Positions 37,984 to 49,178 of a stretch of DNA of 64,000 nt are shown one piece after another (within the stretch, counting starts at the first letter, position 1; each line of letters starts with the position of its first letter). The DNA comes from Shewanella seohaensis (lineage in GTDB: Bacteria; Pseudomonadota; Gammaproteobacteria; Enterobacterales; Shewanellaceae). Both the position numbers and the translations under genes were made by a program. Below the pieces are notes generated by a model. It was not told the origin of the DNA. It did no database searches and saw only the letters and a list, made by a program, of their open reading frames with translations. Location: positions 2,666,001-2,730,000 of the forward strand of contig NZ_CP104900.1 of the NCBI RefSeq assembly GCF_025449215.1, given 5' to 3'.

Positions 37984-40697
37984 CTATTGACTGCTATTGG
38001 CGTTGGGCGCCTTAAGATCCATATGCATTTTGATCAAATGCTCCTCCATATCGAAGGTGACCTTAAAGCCTAAGCTCTTGGCAAGGCTTGCCATATTACG
38101 GTTTTCAAACATGGTAAAGCCGGTTAGCACTGGGGTGTCGTTGGCTTGATAGTATTTAATCAATTTTTCGAGCAGCAATTTGCCTAGCCCAATACCTTGG
38201 TGATCGCCTCGCACCGCCATGGCAAATTCGGCTTCGGTATTGTCGGGATCGATGGAGGCCCTGACCGCACCTAAGGTAATGTCATCACCGTCTGGCCCCT
38301 TGGCGGTGGCGATAAACGCCATTTCGCGGGCATAGTCGATTTGGGTCAGTACCGCCATTTCCTCGTGGGTCATCTTAGAGCGCACGCCGAAGTAGCGTTT
38401 GTATCTATCTTCATCGGAAAGGGAATTATCAAAGGCCAAATGCTTGGGTTCATCCTCGGGCAGGATGGGGCGCAGCATGACTTTAAGGCCATTCTTAAGC
38501 TCGGCAAATTCCTCTAATTCCTTGGGATAAGGCATGATGGCAAGGCGCGAGGTGTTATCGGTATTGGCATCGTGCAGACGGATATTCACATCGAGTAGGG
38601 TGATGTTTTCCCCGCCGCCAACACAGGGTTAAGATCTAACGATGCTATCTCTGGGCAATCGATGATGATGTGGGATATTTGCGTCAGCATCACGCATAGG
38701 GCGTTCATATCCAGCCCCAGCGGTAAATGCCTATCTTTTAACTTATGGGTCTTTAAGGCTTGGATCACCATGTAACGGGCCAGCGCCATATTGAGTGGCG
38801 GCAAGGCGACTGCGGCATCTTGAGTCGGATCCCACTCCGAGCCGCCTTCACCTAAACAGATGGCAGGACCGAATACGGGATCGCTAATCACGGCGACCCG
38901 AATTTCCTGCGCGCCGGCGGTCAATGCCATCTTCTGCACTATCATGCCCTCGATAATCGCGTCGGGATTGGCCTGATGCACCCGCTGGGTAATTGCATTG
39001 GCGGCATGGCGAATATCTTCTGCCGAGGTGAGGTTAAGCATGACGCCGTGGACATCGGATTTATGCAAAATATTCGGTGATTGCACCTTGAGCGCGAGGG
39101 GATAACCCGCCTCGTTGGCGATGGCGACGGCCTCATCGGCATCTTTGACAAACCAAGTGTCGATAGTATTGAGGCCATAGGCGCGCAAAATCGGGCTGGC
39201 TTCGTGGGTTTCGAGCACCGCTTTGCCCTTGGCCTGCGCCGCTTGCAGCAGTTTTCGCGCCGTTTGGCTATCGGTTGGAATATTGTCGGGGATAGATTGC
39301 GGCACTTCCTGCAGCAGTTTTTGGTTACGGCGATATTCCACCATATGCATAAAGGCACCGACCGCACCTTCGGGGGTGCGATAGGTGGAGATACCGCCCT
39401 TGGTAAAGCGTTTACGGGCCTGATAGGCGGAGTCTTCACCGCTCCAGTTGGTGAGGATATTTAAGCGGTTTTTCTTCGGATGCGCGTGGATAACTTTAAT
39501 TAAGGCATCGGCAATCTCGACACTTTCGCCAAGGGCGGACGGCGAATGCAGCACTAAGATGGCGTCTAATTCTTCACAATCCATCAAGATATTAAGTGCG
39601 CTGGCGTAACGGCTGGCGTTGGCATCGCCGATAATATCGACGGGATTTTGTTTCGACCAAGTATTGGGCAGCACGGCATCGAGTTTAGCTATGGTCTCTT
39701 GGGATAATTCCGCCAGTTTGCCACCGCGTAGGATCAATTCATCGACGGCTAATACCGCGGGGCCGCCACCATTACTGATGATCCCTAATCGTTCGCCCTG
39801 AAGTGGATTTGAGTGGGCGAGGCTTTCTACCGCGGCAAAAAGTTCAATCAAATCATTCACCCGCAGCATACCCGCGCGCCTAAAGGCGGCTTCGTACACG
39901 GCATCGTTGCCGCCAATTCCACCCGTATGTAACTTGGCGGCACGAACGCCTTCGGCGCTGCGGCCGGATTTAATTACTAAGATGGGCTTATTGCGGGAAG
40001 CGGCGCGGGCGGCGGAGAGGAAATGGCGCTTTTCATTGACCGAATCGATATACAACATGATGGCGCTGGTACGGCTATCGCGACCGAGGAAATCGAGTAA
40101 CTCATCGAAGTTAATATCGGTGGCATCCCCAAGGGAGATAAAAGAGGAAAAACCAATGCCTTTGTTGTTTGCCCAATCCAGCACTGTGGTACAAATTGCC
40201 GCCGACTGCGACACAAACGCAATTTTGCCGGGCAGGGCGCTGGCATGGGCCAAACTGGCATTGAGTCCTAGCGGTGGCAACAACATCCCCAAACTATTGG
40301 GGCCAAGAATGCGCATGCCATAGCGTTTAGCATGTTGCATGGCTAAGTCGAGTAGGCTGACACCTTCTTCATTGACTTCCTGTGCCATGCCGGAGGCCAT
40401 GATAATCGCCACTTTACAGCCGAATTGGGCCAGAGTTTCGACGATGGCGGGCACGCGGCTGGCGCGGGTACAGATAACCGCTAAATCGGGCTTTATCGGC
40501 AAGGCTTCAATATTGGGATAGGCAAGTACCCCCATTACCGCGCGGTATTTTGGCGTCACGGGCATGATGGGGCCTGAAAATCCGCTCGAGAGCAGGTTTT
40601 TCATCAGCACATTACCGGCACGTTTCTCGCTATTGGAGGCGCCAATAATCGCTACGGATGTGGGTTTAAATAAGGAGTGTAATGTACGTTGACTCAT
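37984..40697 (-). CDS. patZ: PatZ/Pka-type protein lysine acetyltransferase (acyl-CoA synthetase-like plus GNAT; frameshifted)
   Basis: A large acetyltransferase that in E. coli and Salmonella acetylates and inactivates acetyl-CoA synthetase. The N-terminal part (about 700 residues) is an NDP-forming acyl-CoA synthetase-like region: PTSVAIIGASNSEKRAGNVL, VTPKYRAVMGV and the ATP-grasp part GYPLALKVQSPNILHKSDVH. The C-terminal GNAT domain includes AMAVRGDHQGIGLGKLLLEK with the acetyl-CoA loop QGIGLG. As given, the frame breaks at LAAG. Adding one base in the run at 38610-38613 restores AAGENITLLDVNIRLH and gives one 904-residue protein, so I annotate one gene. The start chosen is MSQRTLHSLFKP at 40697. 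Confidence 0.87.
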
Positions 40698-40949
40698 AAA
40701 TGATCCCATCCCAGTCGAAGACATCGCCAGTGTAACCTAGCCTGTGGTGGCTGCACAGCTAAGTTTATGTATCCACTAGACAAGTCTCTACATTAATCAG
40801 TCATTCGCCTGACTGCAGACCGAATGCCTGTATAGCGTATCCATTTTGCGCATGCCGTTCTGATTTTAGTGAAAAAGTCGATTAGTTGTTTGAAAACCCC
40901 TGAATATGAAACTACTTTTTAATCACAGATCAATAATTGCGAAGTCTCT

Positions 40950-42086
40950 ATGACATACAAGGATGGCATTGTTGCAGTGTTTGCTGCAGTAATAGGATAT
41001 TTCATCGGCAGCCTAGTCAGTTTTATGCTGAGTACCTTAGTCGCCGTGACCATTATGCTCGCTTGGCAGTTTCATCGACAATCTTCAGTGTCTCAACCCA
41101 TCTCCCATGCCTATGCTACGTCTGGTACTCGCGCCGATTGGCAAGACCAACTGACGCTGTATCAAGAAGTGTCTGTGTCACTAAAAACCTGTGAGCAGAG
41201 TATCGACGATGTGCTGTCGGTGCAGTCGGATGCAGTCGACCTATTGGGTGGCGCCTTCGATGGCCTAGGTAAGTTAATGCACGAGCAAAGCGAGTTTATT
41301 TCAGCACTGGTGCATAGCACGGATGATGAAGAGATTTTCCATTCTGAGCAGATGAAGCTATTTGCTAATAACACCTCGACCACGCTGGAGCGATTTATTC
41401 AATCGACCATTGAGATGTCAGCTTCCAATATCGATTTGCTCGAGAAAGTGAATGTGATTTATGAATCCATGCCGCAGGCGATGAAGGCCTTGAAGGATAT
41501 CGACCAAATCTCTTCGCAAACCAATTTACTGGCATTGAACGCGGCAATTGAGGCCGCCCGTGCAGGGGATGCGGGTAGGGGCTTTGCCGTGGTGGCCGAT
41601 GAGGTGCGTGCCCTTTCTAATCGCAGCGCTGGTTTTAGTGAAAGTATTCAAAAACAGTTACATACAATTCAAGTACAAATTGAACAGTTAACCCATCAAG
41701 TGAGTAAAGTCGCCGCTCAGGATATGTCTTATATTATCGAGGCGAAAAAAGATCTCGATACGGCGCTAGAACAAATCATTGTAAAAGCTGAAAAAGACGC
41801 TGTGGTCATTGACCGCATCGACGCCTCCGCCCACGAATTAGAGAGTGCCATTGCCGACACGATTCGTGGCTTACAATTTAGCGATATCACCTCGCAAAGT
41901 TTGATTTATACCAATCAGAGTTTGCAGCACTTGCGTGAATCCTTAAATCGGGTCACGGCAATGTCGCCCGAAGAATTCGATGAGCAGTGTGATGGTTTAG
42001 TTTCACAGATCAGTGGTCGGCGTACCAACACCCATAATCCAGTATCCGCAAGTCAAATCAGTTGTGGTGAGATTGAGCTTTTCTAA
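40950..42086 (+). CDS. Membrane-anchored methyl-accepting-type signalling protein
   Basis: An MCP-like protein of 378 residues. Two adjacent N-terminal helices with almost no periplasmic loop (residues 8-45) replace a ligand domain. The cytoplasmic part carries the MCP hairpin tip [20 protein letters not shown] followed by [20 protein letters not shown]. No CheR-docking pentapeptide is seen at its end, which reads SCGEIELF. It is the first gene of the crsA-crsR-che operon and 16 bp ahead of crsA. It could sense membrane or redox state, or act directly on the CrsR/CrsA pair; this is inference from gene order. Confidence 0.85.
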   Translation: MTYKDGIVAVFAAVIGYFIGSLVSFMLSTLVAVTIMLAWQFHRQSSVSQPISHAYATSGTRADWQDQLTLYQEVSVSLKTCEQSIDDVLSVQSDAVDLLGGAFDGLGKLMHEQSEFISALVHSTDDEEIFHSEQMKLFANNTSTTLERFIQSTIEMSASNIDLLEKVNVIYESMPQAMKALKDIDQISSQTNLLALNAAIEAARAGDAGRGFAVVADEVRALSNRSAGFSESIQKQLHTIQVQIEQLTHQVSKVAAQDMSYIIEAKKDLDTALEQIIVKAEKDAVVIDRIDASAHELESAIADTIRGLQFSDITSQSLIYTNQSLQHLRESLNRVTAMSPEEFDEQCDGLVSQISGRRTNTHNPVSASQISCGEIELF

Positions 42087-42101
42087 ACAGGGAAGATTGT
42101 G

Positions 42102-42395
42102 ATGGCTAATATTTTTTATATCTCTTTGCCAGAACGTTTTGATTTTTATCATCATAAAAAATTCACCAGCGATTATCAAAAGGCCTTTCTCGAAGAGGAC
42201 ATTAAGCACTTAGTGCTGGATTTTAGCCGCGTGCTCTACATTGATAGCTCGGCACTGGGGATGATGGTGCTGCTGCATCGTAAGGCGCTTGAGCGTCAGA
42301 TCAGCACGGCGATTCGGGGACTGCATGGGCAAGCGGAAGAAATTATAACGATTGCCAATATGGGACGTTTGTATCTTGTTGAACGGGATGTGTAA
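42102..42395 (+). CDS. crsA: STAS-domain anti-sigma-factor antagonist, CrsA-like
   Basis: A 97-residue STAS protein. The phosphorylation loop is YIDSSALGMMVLLHRKALER, where the serine pair after Asp is the target in SpoIIAA-like antagonists. The ATG at 42102 directly follows a GTG at 42099 that could also serve. It is followed immediately by the CrsR-like gene with its phosphatase and kinase domains. In Shewanella oneidensis the CrsA/CrsR pair (from memory of published work) is a partner-switching module that controls access of RpoS to RNA polymerase. The same gene order here supports that assignment. Confidence 0.85.
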   Translation: MANIFYISLPERFDFYHHKKFTSDYQKAFLEEDIKHLVLDFSRVLYIDSSALGMMVLLHRKALERQISTAIRGLHGQAEEIITIANMGRLYLVERDV

Positions 42396-44092
42396 GTGCC
42401 TAAAAGCCAACGTTATATTCTGGTCATTGATGATGACTTAGTCACAAACCAAATTATTACGGCGTTTATTCACAGTAAAGGTTGGGGGTGATTACTTGCT
42501 GTAATCTGGAAGAAGCAAACGAAGAAATTAATCAGCAAAATATCGAACTTATTTTATTAGACTATTATTTGCCCGATGGCACCGCCCTGACGTTATTAGA
42601 AAGACTGCGATACCGAGAATCGCCCGTGCCAGTAATTGTTATCAGCGCGGATAACGAATATCAAAAAATAATATCCTGCTTTCGTTTAGGGGCCTTAGAT
42701 TTTATTATTAAACCGATTAATTTAGAACTGTTCTGGCATAAAGTTGAAGGGTTATTAGCGCATTTTTCCTTAGAAAAACAAGTTAAGCAACAACGCTCAA
42801 TATTAGAAAAAATGCTCTATCAAAAGGCCCGTGAAGAACAAATGGCAAGGCATTTATTTGAGCATCTTGTCAATATTCGCAATGTCAGTTTTGATTTCGT
42901 CAAATCCTTTACTCAAGCAAGTGCTAATTTTAGCGGCGATATTATTCTTAATACCGTTGGTCCCAACGGAAACTTTTTCTTAATTATTGCGGATTCTACC
43001 GGCCATGGATTAAGTGCGGCAATGCCGATTTTGCGGGTAGCCAATACCTTCAGGGCCATGGTGGCGAAAGGCTTTAATCTCGTCAGTTTGATTTATGAAC
43101 TTAATGCCAACGTGTATGAAGACAGCCCCGGCGATCGTTTTGTGGCGGCCGTGGTCTTAGAGATAGATTTCTTTAAAAATCAAATCAATCTCTGGAATGG
43201 CGGCATGCCGGACGCATTGCTTTATCAAGATGAATTGGAAAGCGATTCGGCTTATGCCGAGCATGAGCATATACAGAAATACCGCTCTAAAAATATGGCT
43301 CTAGGCATTTTGTCGCCCAGTGCGTTTATCGCGAATATTGCCTCGTTTCCCATTCCGCGGACGGGGCGGATCTGTTTACTCAGTGACGGATTAATTGAGC
43401 AACAGAGTAAAGGCGGCACATTTTTTGGCATGGACAGCGTGATTTCGTTGTTGAGTTTTTATGGTCGCGATTTAACTGAATACCTAAGAACAAAACTCAA
43501 AACCATTTTTGAACACGAGATCACCGATGATATTGCGGTGTGTGTACTCGATTTCGAGTTATTACATAACTGGTATCGAGAACGAGAACATAAATCGAGT
43601 CAAATTTGTATGAAAGGCGAGTTTACTTGGGCCATTAAAATGATGGGCGCCATGTTATTAAATGCCGACTATTTAAATTCACTGAATCAGTTTTTGAATA
43701 TTTTTGGGTTTTCTACTACGTTTAGTCAGAGGGTATTTACTGTTGTTTCTGAGTTAGTTACTAACGCAGTTGACCATGGTGTGCTCAAGTTAGACTCTCG
43801 TCTTAAAAATGATCCTGAACGTTTTGAGTTATACCACAGCATACGTGAAAGCAGCATAGACAAGCTTAAGGCTGAAGATTGGGTCAAGGTTGAGCTGGAA
43901 TGGCATGCACAACTCAGTGAACTCAGGATCACTGTATCCGACAGTGGTGATGGGTATGTGCCGAAGGAGCAGGAGGAAATCGCAGATTGGTTTCAAATTT
44001 CGGGTCGTGGTCTTTTATTGGTTAAATCCCTCTCTAAGAGCTATGAGTTAGTAGCTCCAGGAAATAAAACTAAAGTCATAATGGAATGGTAA
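42396..44092 (+). CDS. crsR: CrsR-like response regulator with PP2C phosphatase and anti-sigma kinase domains (frameshifted)
   Basis: A three-domain switch protein. Residues about 1-125: receiver domain (VIDDDLVTNQII, phospho-acceptor Asp in LILLDYYLPDGTA, KPINLE). Middle: PP2C/SpoIIE-like phosphatase (IIADSTGHGLSAAMPILRV, ICLLSDGLIEQQ, ITDDIAVCVLDF). C-terminus: GHKL kinase (VVSELVTNAVDHG, VSDSGDGY, GRGLLLVKSL). The GTG at 42396 follows the crsA stop directly. The frame is cut at 42484-42488 (G5); one extra G gives KGWGVITCCNL and 565 residues. Kinase and phosphatase on one chain acting on CrsA makes phosphorylation of the receiver decide RpoS release; the family role is established in S. 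oneidensis. Confidence 0.87.
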
Positions 44093-44459
44093 ATGAGCAA
44101 AAAAATATTAATTGTTGATGACTCGGCCGCGATCAGACAGATGGTTGAGGCGACGTTAAAGTCGGCAAATTATCAAGTCGTGCTCGCAAAAGATGGTCAG
44201 TGAAGCCCTAGATTTATGTGGCGGACAACGATTCGATTTTATTTTGACGGATCAAAATATGCCCCGTATGGACGGTTTGACGCTCATTAAATCCCTCAGA
44301 GCCATGACGGCGTTTATGCGCACGCCCATTGTCATGCTGACCACCGAAGCCGGTGAAGATATGAAGGCGCAAGGTCGAGCCGCAGGCGCTACGGGATGGA
44401 TGGTCAAGCCCTTTGACCCGCAGAAGCTATTAGCTATTACAGCCAAAGTGCTGGGCTAA
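44093..44459 (+). CDS. cheY: Chemotaxis response regulator CheY (frameshifted; lesion not in a homopolymer)
   Basis: A single-domain receiver. Visible: ILIVDDSAAIRQMVEATLKS (acidic pocket), the phospho-acceptor Asp in FILTDQNMPRMDGLTLI, the switch Thr in IVMLTTEAGEDMK and the conserved Lys in GWMVKPFDPQKL. It lies one base after the crsR stop. The frame breaks at 44196-44201: AKDGQ then a stop. Removing one T at 44201 would give AKDGQEALDLCGG (121 residues), the classical CheY text. Adding two bases would give AKDGVSEALDL. Unlike the other breaks, no homopolymer is involved, so a real mutation is possible here. Confidence 0.8.
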
Positions 44460-44477
44460 CCTAGGTCGGGGTGTGCT

Positions 44478-46675
44478 ATGTCCATTAATATGGCAGAGTT
44501 CCATCAGGTTTTTTTGAAGAAAGCCACGAACATCTTGAAAATATGGAGCAATTGCTCCTTGCATTAGATTTAGACGCCCCCGATCCCGAAGAATTAAATA
44601 CCATTTTCCGCGCTGCCCATTCGATTAAAGGGGGCAGTGGCATCTTTGGTTTTACCGCGCTGACTAGCGTGACCCACGTAATGGAGAATTTGCTCGATAA
44701 AACCCGAAAGGGCACGTTTGAGCTTTCCTCTTCTGTCATTGATCTCTTGCTTCGTACCGTGGATACCCTTTCACATATTTTAAACCTCTATCGGGAAGAG
44801 GAACCCATCGATTGGCAGCAGGTGGAATTTGCCAAAAACCAGCTGGTGGCAGCCTTAAATGGTGAACCCTTTTCCACTCAAACCGCTAATGTGACAAGTG
44901 GGGTAAGCGCTGCTAATGCCAATCATCAGAGCGAAGATAAACCCTTACAAGCAGCGGTTAAGCCAAGTGTAGCGACTCAATCAGTAGACGATAGCTTCGG
45001 TTTTTTTGAGGATGAAGTGGAGCTAGGGTTAGTCGATGAAACGGAACATTTCGGCTTTTTTGATGAGGCCTATACCGCAAAGGAAATCCGCGCCGAGGAT
45101 ATTCACGCATCTACTGTAACTGAGCAGAGTTCGACACCGCAGGAACTGACGGTTGCTGATCTGGCTGCCAATCAAGTCGCGACTGTTAGCGACGATGCGC
45201 TAGATGATGAATTAGGCTACGGCTTTTTTGAATCATTAACACCCGAAACATTCGCCACTGAAATTGATGCCTTAACTTCAACATCGGTCAAAGAGAAGTC
45301 CATCACTAATCAGGTGCCAGCGCCTCGAGCAGAAGCGGACACTTCAAAGTCGCAATCGACTCGAGCCAAAAAGCCCGCACAAGAAGTCTGTAAACAGCCT
45401 GCCAAATCGGCGGCTAAAGCCGAGGCAATGCCGCCACAATCTTCTACTTCAACCATAGGCTCTGCATCCGGCAGCAGTAGTCAACCCGCAGCGAAAAAGG
45501 CCAGTGCCGCCAGCCAAGATGCCACGTTGAGGGTAGAAACCTCCAAGATAGATACGCTAGTTAATCTTGCGGGTGAATTGGTGATCACCCAATCCATGCT
45601 CACCCTTATCGGTAATGAGCTGGGCGGCGAATTAGGTGAGCGGCTAAAAACGGCGCTTAATGAGTTAGAACGCAATACCCGGGAAATGCAGGAAGCTGTC
45701 ATGTCGGTGCGCATGTTACCCGTGTCGTTCGTGTTTAACCGTTTTCATCGACTGGTGCGGGATTTATCGGATCAGCTTGGCAAAAATGTCAGTCTGGTGA
45801 TTGAGGGCGGTAACACTGAAATTGATAAGGGGATGATTGAAAAGTTAGTCGATCCGCTCACCCACCTTGTTCGTAACAGTCTTGACCATGGTATTGAAAA
45901 ACCAGAAAAAAGACTTGCAGAAGGCAAAAGTGAAGCCGGTGTCTTGTCCCTTAAAGCCAGTCAGCGCGGCGGCAGTATAGTGATCGCCGTCCACGATGAT
46001 GGTGGCGGTTTAAACCGTGAGCGCATTTTGCAAAAGGCTCGGGAAAATGGCATGGCGTTGCCCGAGAACATGACGGACAAACAAGTGTGGCAATTAATTT
46101 TTGCTGCAGGGTTCTCAACGGCGGCTGAGGTTACCGATGTCTCGGGGCGCGGCGTGGGTATGGACGTGGTGCGCAAGAATATTGAGGCCTTAGGTGGTCG
46201 GATTGATATTGATTCCGTGGCGGGTCAGGGCGCGACCTTCGAAATCCAGCTTCCCCTTACCTTAGCCATTGTCGATGGCATGAGCGTCAGCGTAGGTAAT
46301 CAAATCTATATCTTACCTTTAGTACACATTATCGAATCGATACAACCGCAAACCGAGCAGCTTAAATTTTTGGCCAAAGAGCGGTTACTCAGGGTGCGGG
46401 AAGAATATTTACCCCTGCTAAACCTCTATCAATTAATGGAAATAGAACCCCAAGCCAAGACGCCAGAAGCCGGCATAGTGGTCTTGCTCGAAAGCAATAA
46501 TAAACGCTTTGGCCTGTGTGTCGATGCTCTCGTCGGGCAGCAACAAGTGGTGATCAAGAGCCTTGAAAAACACTATCGGCGGATCCCCGGCGTATCGGGG
46601 GCGACCATCATGGGCGATGGCAGCGTGGCCTTGATCCTCGATGTTGAATCACTTGCACTGCATATCAAAAATTAA
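44478..46675 (+). CDS. cheA: Chemotaxis histidine kinase CheA (frameshifted near the 5' end)
   Basis: The kinase that phosphorylates CheY and CheB. P1 holds the phospho-His in FRAAHSIKGGSGIFGF. A long linker of about 230 residues holds three copies of a GFF-acidic motif (SFGFFEDEVE, HFGFFDEAYT, GYGFFESLTP). P3 dimerisation is LVNLAGELVITQSML. P4 has HLVRNSLDHGIEKPEKR, VAVHDDGGGLN and GRGVGMDVVRKNIEALGG. The P5 CheW-like end is GQQQVVIKSLEKHYR. The start is the ATG at 44478 (MSINMAEFHQVF). The run of seven T at 44509-44515 must be eight to read QVFFEESHEHLENME, giving 732 residues. Follows cheY by 18 bp. Confidence 0.9.
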
Positions 46676-46689
46676 CTAAGGATGTCGCA

Positions 46690-47202
46690 ATGGATAACCG
46701 CACGAACACGGTGAGTAAGCAGGAGTACAGCGTCCACGATGAGGTCGAGTTTTTAAGTTTTGTGCTGGGTGAAGAGCATTATGCGCTCGACATTATGTCG
46801 GTGAAGGAGATCCGCGGGTATGAGCCTGTCACCAAAATCGCCAATGCGCCGAGTTTTATCAAAGGCGTACTGAATCTTAGGGGCGATATCGTACCGATTG
46901 TCGATTTAAGGATGAAGTTTGCCGTGGGCAGTGCGACCTACAACGAGTTCACCATCGTCATTATGTTGAATGTGTTTGACCGTATCGTCGGGATTGTCGT
47001 CGATGCGGTGTCGGATGTGATTAAACTCGCCGCCGAAGAAATTCTACCCGCCCCCGAATTTGGGGTGGCCTTCGATAGCCGTTACCTCAAGGGGCTGGCA
47101 ACGGTAGAAGACAAGATGATCATTTTGGTAAATATACAGGCTCTGATCAGCAGTGATGAGCTGGGTCTAATTGATGCAAATAGTCTGTCTGATCAGGAGT
47201 AA
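46690..47202 (+). CDS. cheW: Chemotaxis coupling protein CheW
   Basis: A 170-residue adaptor that links CheA to receptors. Motifs: [20 protein letters not shown] and [20 protein letters not shown], then [19 protein letters not shown], the CheW core. The C-terminal helix is short. It lies 14 bp after cheA and 5 bp before the mcp gene, so it is in the same operon and presumably serves both the soluble receptor and the membrane one encoded upstream. Confidence 0.93.
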   Translation: MDNRTNTVSKQEYSVHDEVEFLSFVLGEEHYALDIMSVKEIRGYEPVTKIANAPSFIKGVLNLRGDIVPIVDLRMKFAVGSATYNEFTIVIMLNVFDRIVGIVVDAVSDVIKLAAEEILPAPEFGVAFDSRYLKGLATVEDKMIILVNIQALISSDELGLIDANSLSDQE

Positions 47203-47207
47203 TCATA

Positions 47208-49178
47208 ATGGGTATTTTCAATGTGTTTGGAAATGAAGAGGCGCGCCAGCAAAAGGAAGAGGAGCTGCAACGCTATTTCCAATTATTAGATAACAGCGGC
47301 AACAGCTTTATGATCGCCGACAGCAACCGCAATATTATCTACGCCAATAAAGCGGTATTGAATATGTTATCCGAGGCTGAGGCGGACATTCGCAAAGAGC
47401 TGCCGCAGTTCTCTGTGGCCAAGGTGGTGGGCAGTAATATCGATATTTTCCATAAAAATCCGGCTCATCAACGCAATATGCTCGAGCGCCTTACCCAATC
47501 CCATACGGCGCAAATCACCATAGGAAAGCGGACTTTTAAGCTGATCCTGACGCCCATTATCACCCGTGAAAATAAACACTTAGGTACGGGGGTTGAATGG
47601 ATTGATAGAACGGAGAGCATAGAGTCCGAGCGGGCGACGCAGCGCATTTTAGAGGCGCTGAATAATACCAGTACCAATGTGATGATCGCCGATGCCAACC
47701 GCACCATCATCTATATGAACCGCTCGGTGGAATCGATGCTGCGCCAATCGGAGAATGAGATCAGGCAAGCGCTGCCGCATTTCTCCGTCGATAAAATTCT
47801 TGGCAGCTCTATGGATATTTTCCATAAGAATCCTGCCCATCAAGCCAGTCTGTTAGATAAGCTCGACCGTAAATATGAATCGCAAATCAAAGTGGCCAGT
47901 TGTCACTTCCGCTTAACCGCAAGCCCGATTATTTCCAAAACGGGTGAGCGGTTAGGTTCAGTTGTCGAATGGCTCGACCGCACGGTCGAAGTGCAAATCG
48001 AGCAGGAAATCTCGCGCATCGTCAATGCGGCTGCGGCGGGGGATTTCTCCCAACGGGCTGAGACACAAGGTAAGCAGGGCTTCTTCTTAATGCTGGCGAA
48101 CAGCCTCAATGCCTTGATTGAAACCTCGGATCGCGGTCTACAGGATGTGGCGCGGGTGTTGATGGCGCTAGCCGAAGGCGATTTAACCACGCGTATCTAT
48201 AACGATTACGAAGGCACCTTTAATGATTTGAAAAACTATTCAAATCAAACCGCTGAAAAGCTCTCTTACATGATAAGAGACATTCAAAAGGCCGCCGATA
48301 CCATTAATACCGCCTCTTCAGAAATCGCTCAGGGCAATGCTGATTTGTCGAGCCGCACTGAGGAGCAAGCATCGAGTCTTGAACAAACTTCGGCGAGTAT
48401 GGAAGAACTGACAGGCACGGTGAAGCTAAATGCCGACAACGCCAGTCAGGCTAATGCGCTTGCCTCTAAGGCCGCCGATGTTGCCGTCGATGGGGGCGAA
48501 CTTATCCAGCAAGTGGTACAAACCATGGCATCGATTAACGAATCGGCACGCAAGATTGCCGATATTATCGGTGTTATTGATGGCATAGCCTTCCAAACCA
48601 ATATCTTAGCGCTAAATGCGGCGGTCGAAGCGGCTAGAGCCGGCGAGCAAGGTCGTGGATTTGCGGTGGTGGCCTCAGAGGTGAGAAGTTTGGCCCAACG
48701 TTCGGCCAATGCAGCCAAGGACATTAAAGCCTTGATCTCCGACTCGGTGACCAAAATCGAAAGCGGTAACAGCTTAGTCGGCAAATCCGGCGACACCATG
48801 AAAGAAATCGTCATCGCCATTAAACGGGTGAACGACATCATGGCCGAAATTGCCTCAGCCTCGAATGAGCAGGCGATCGGTATCGATGAGATCAGTAAAG
48901 CCGTAGTGCAAATGGATGAAATGACACAGCAAAACGCGGCCTTAGTGGAGGAAGCCGCCGCCGCAGCCGAAAGCATGCAATCGCAGGCGCAGCAGTTAGC
49001 GGACAGTGTGGCCAACTTTACCGTGGACGAAGACACCACAGCTGCGCCAAAACCCGTGGCGAGCCACAAGAAGTTAGCGGTAAAACCGCCATCGACTGTG
49101 ACTCGCATGCCCGTTAAACCTAAGGCGATGGCGCCAAAGGTCAATAAAGCCGACCAAGATGAATGGGAAGATTTTTGA
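47208..49178 (+). CDS. Soluble methyl-accepting chemotaxis protein with two PAS domains
   Basis: A 656-residue receptor without membrane segments. Two near-duplicate PAS domains: [16 protein letters not shown] with [17 protein letters not shown] (residues about 25-140), then [16 protein letters not shown] with [17 protein letters not shown] (about 145-260). A HAMP-like linker and the signalling hairpin follow, with [20 protein letters not shown] and [20 protein letters not shown]. The protein ends DEWEDF. The last five residues fit the xWxxF docking pentapeptide bound by CheR and CheB, and cheR starts at the next base. A heme or flavin in the PAS domains is possible, as in Aer-type sensors. 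The signal is unknown. Confidence 0.9.
   Translation: MGIFNVFGNEEARQQKEEELQRYFQLLDNSGNSFMIADSNRNIIYANKAVLNMLSEAEADIRKELPQFSVAKVVGSNIDIFHKNPAHQRNMLERLTQSHTAQITIGKRTFKLILTPIITRENKHLGTGVEWIDRTESIESERATQRILEALNNTSTNVMIADANRTIIYMNRSVESMLRQSENEIRQALPHFSVDKILGSSMDIFHKNPAHQASLLDKLDRKYESQIKVASCHFRLTASPIISKTGERLGSVVEWLDRTVEVQIEQEISRIVNAAAAGDFSQRAETQGKQGFFLMLANSLNALIETSDRGLQDVARVLMALAEGDLTTRIYNDYEGTFNDLKNYSNQTAEKLSYMIRDIQKAADTINTASSEIAQGNADLSSRTEEQASSLEQTSASMEELTGTVKLNADNASQANALASKAADVAVDGGELIQQVVQTMASINESARKIADIIGVIDGIAFQTNILALNAAVEAARAGEQGRGFAVVASEVRSLAQRSANAAKDIKALISDSVTKIESGNSLVGKSGDTMKEIVIAIKRVNDIMAEIASASNEQAIGIDEISKAVVQMDEMTQQNAALVEEAAAAAESMQSQAQQLADSVANFTVDEDTTAAPKPVASHKKLAVKPPSTVTRMPVKPKAMAPKVNKADQDEWEDF

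Noticed and set aside
37984..40697. Two separate genes: an NDP-forming acyl-CoA ligase and a GNAT acetyltransferase
   Set aside because: A single base added in the C4 run at 38610-38613 joins both into one PatZ-like protein, and the combined domain order is the known one.
40800..40949. Sigma-28 type promoter ahead of the chemotaxis operon
   Set aside because: A GTCGATTA sequence near 40877 resembles the -10 but no convincing TAAA -35 lies at the right spacing.
48446..49144. Long open frame of 232 residues on the minus strand opposite the soluble MCP
   Set aside because: It is the antisense shadow of the alanine-rich, high-GC MCP gene, with no ribosome site and no family resemblance.
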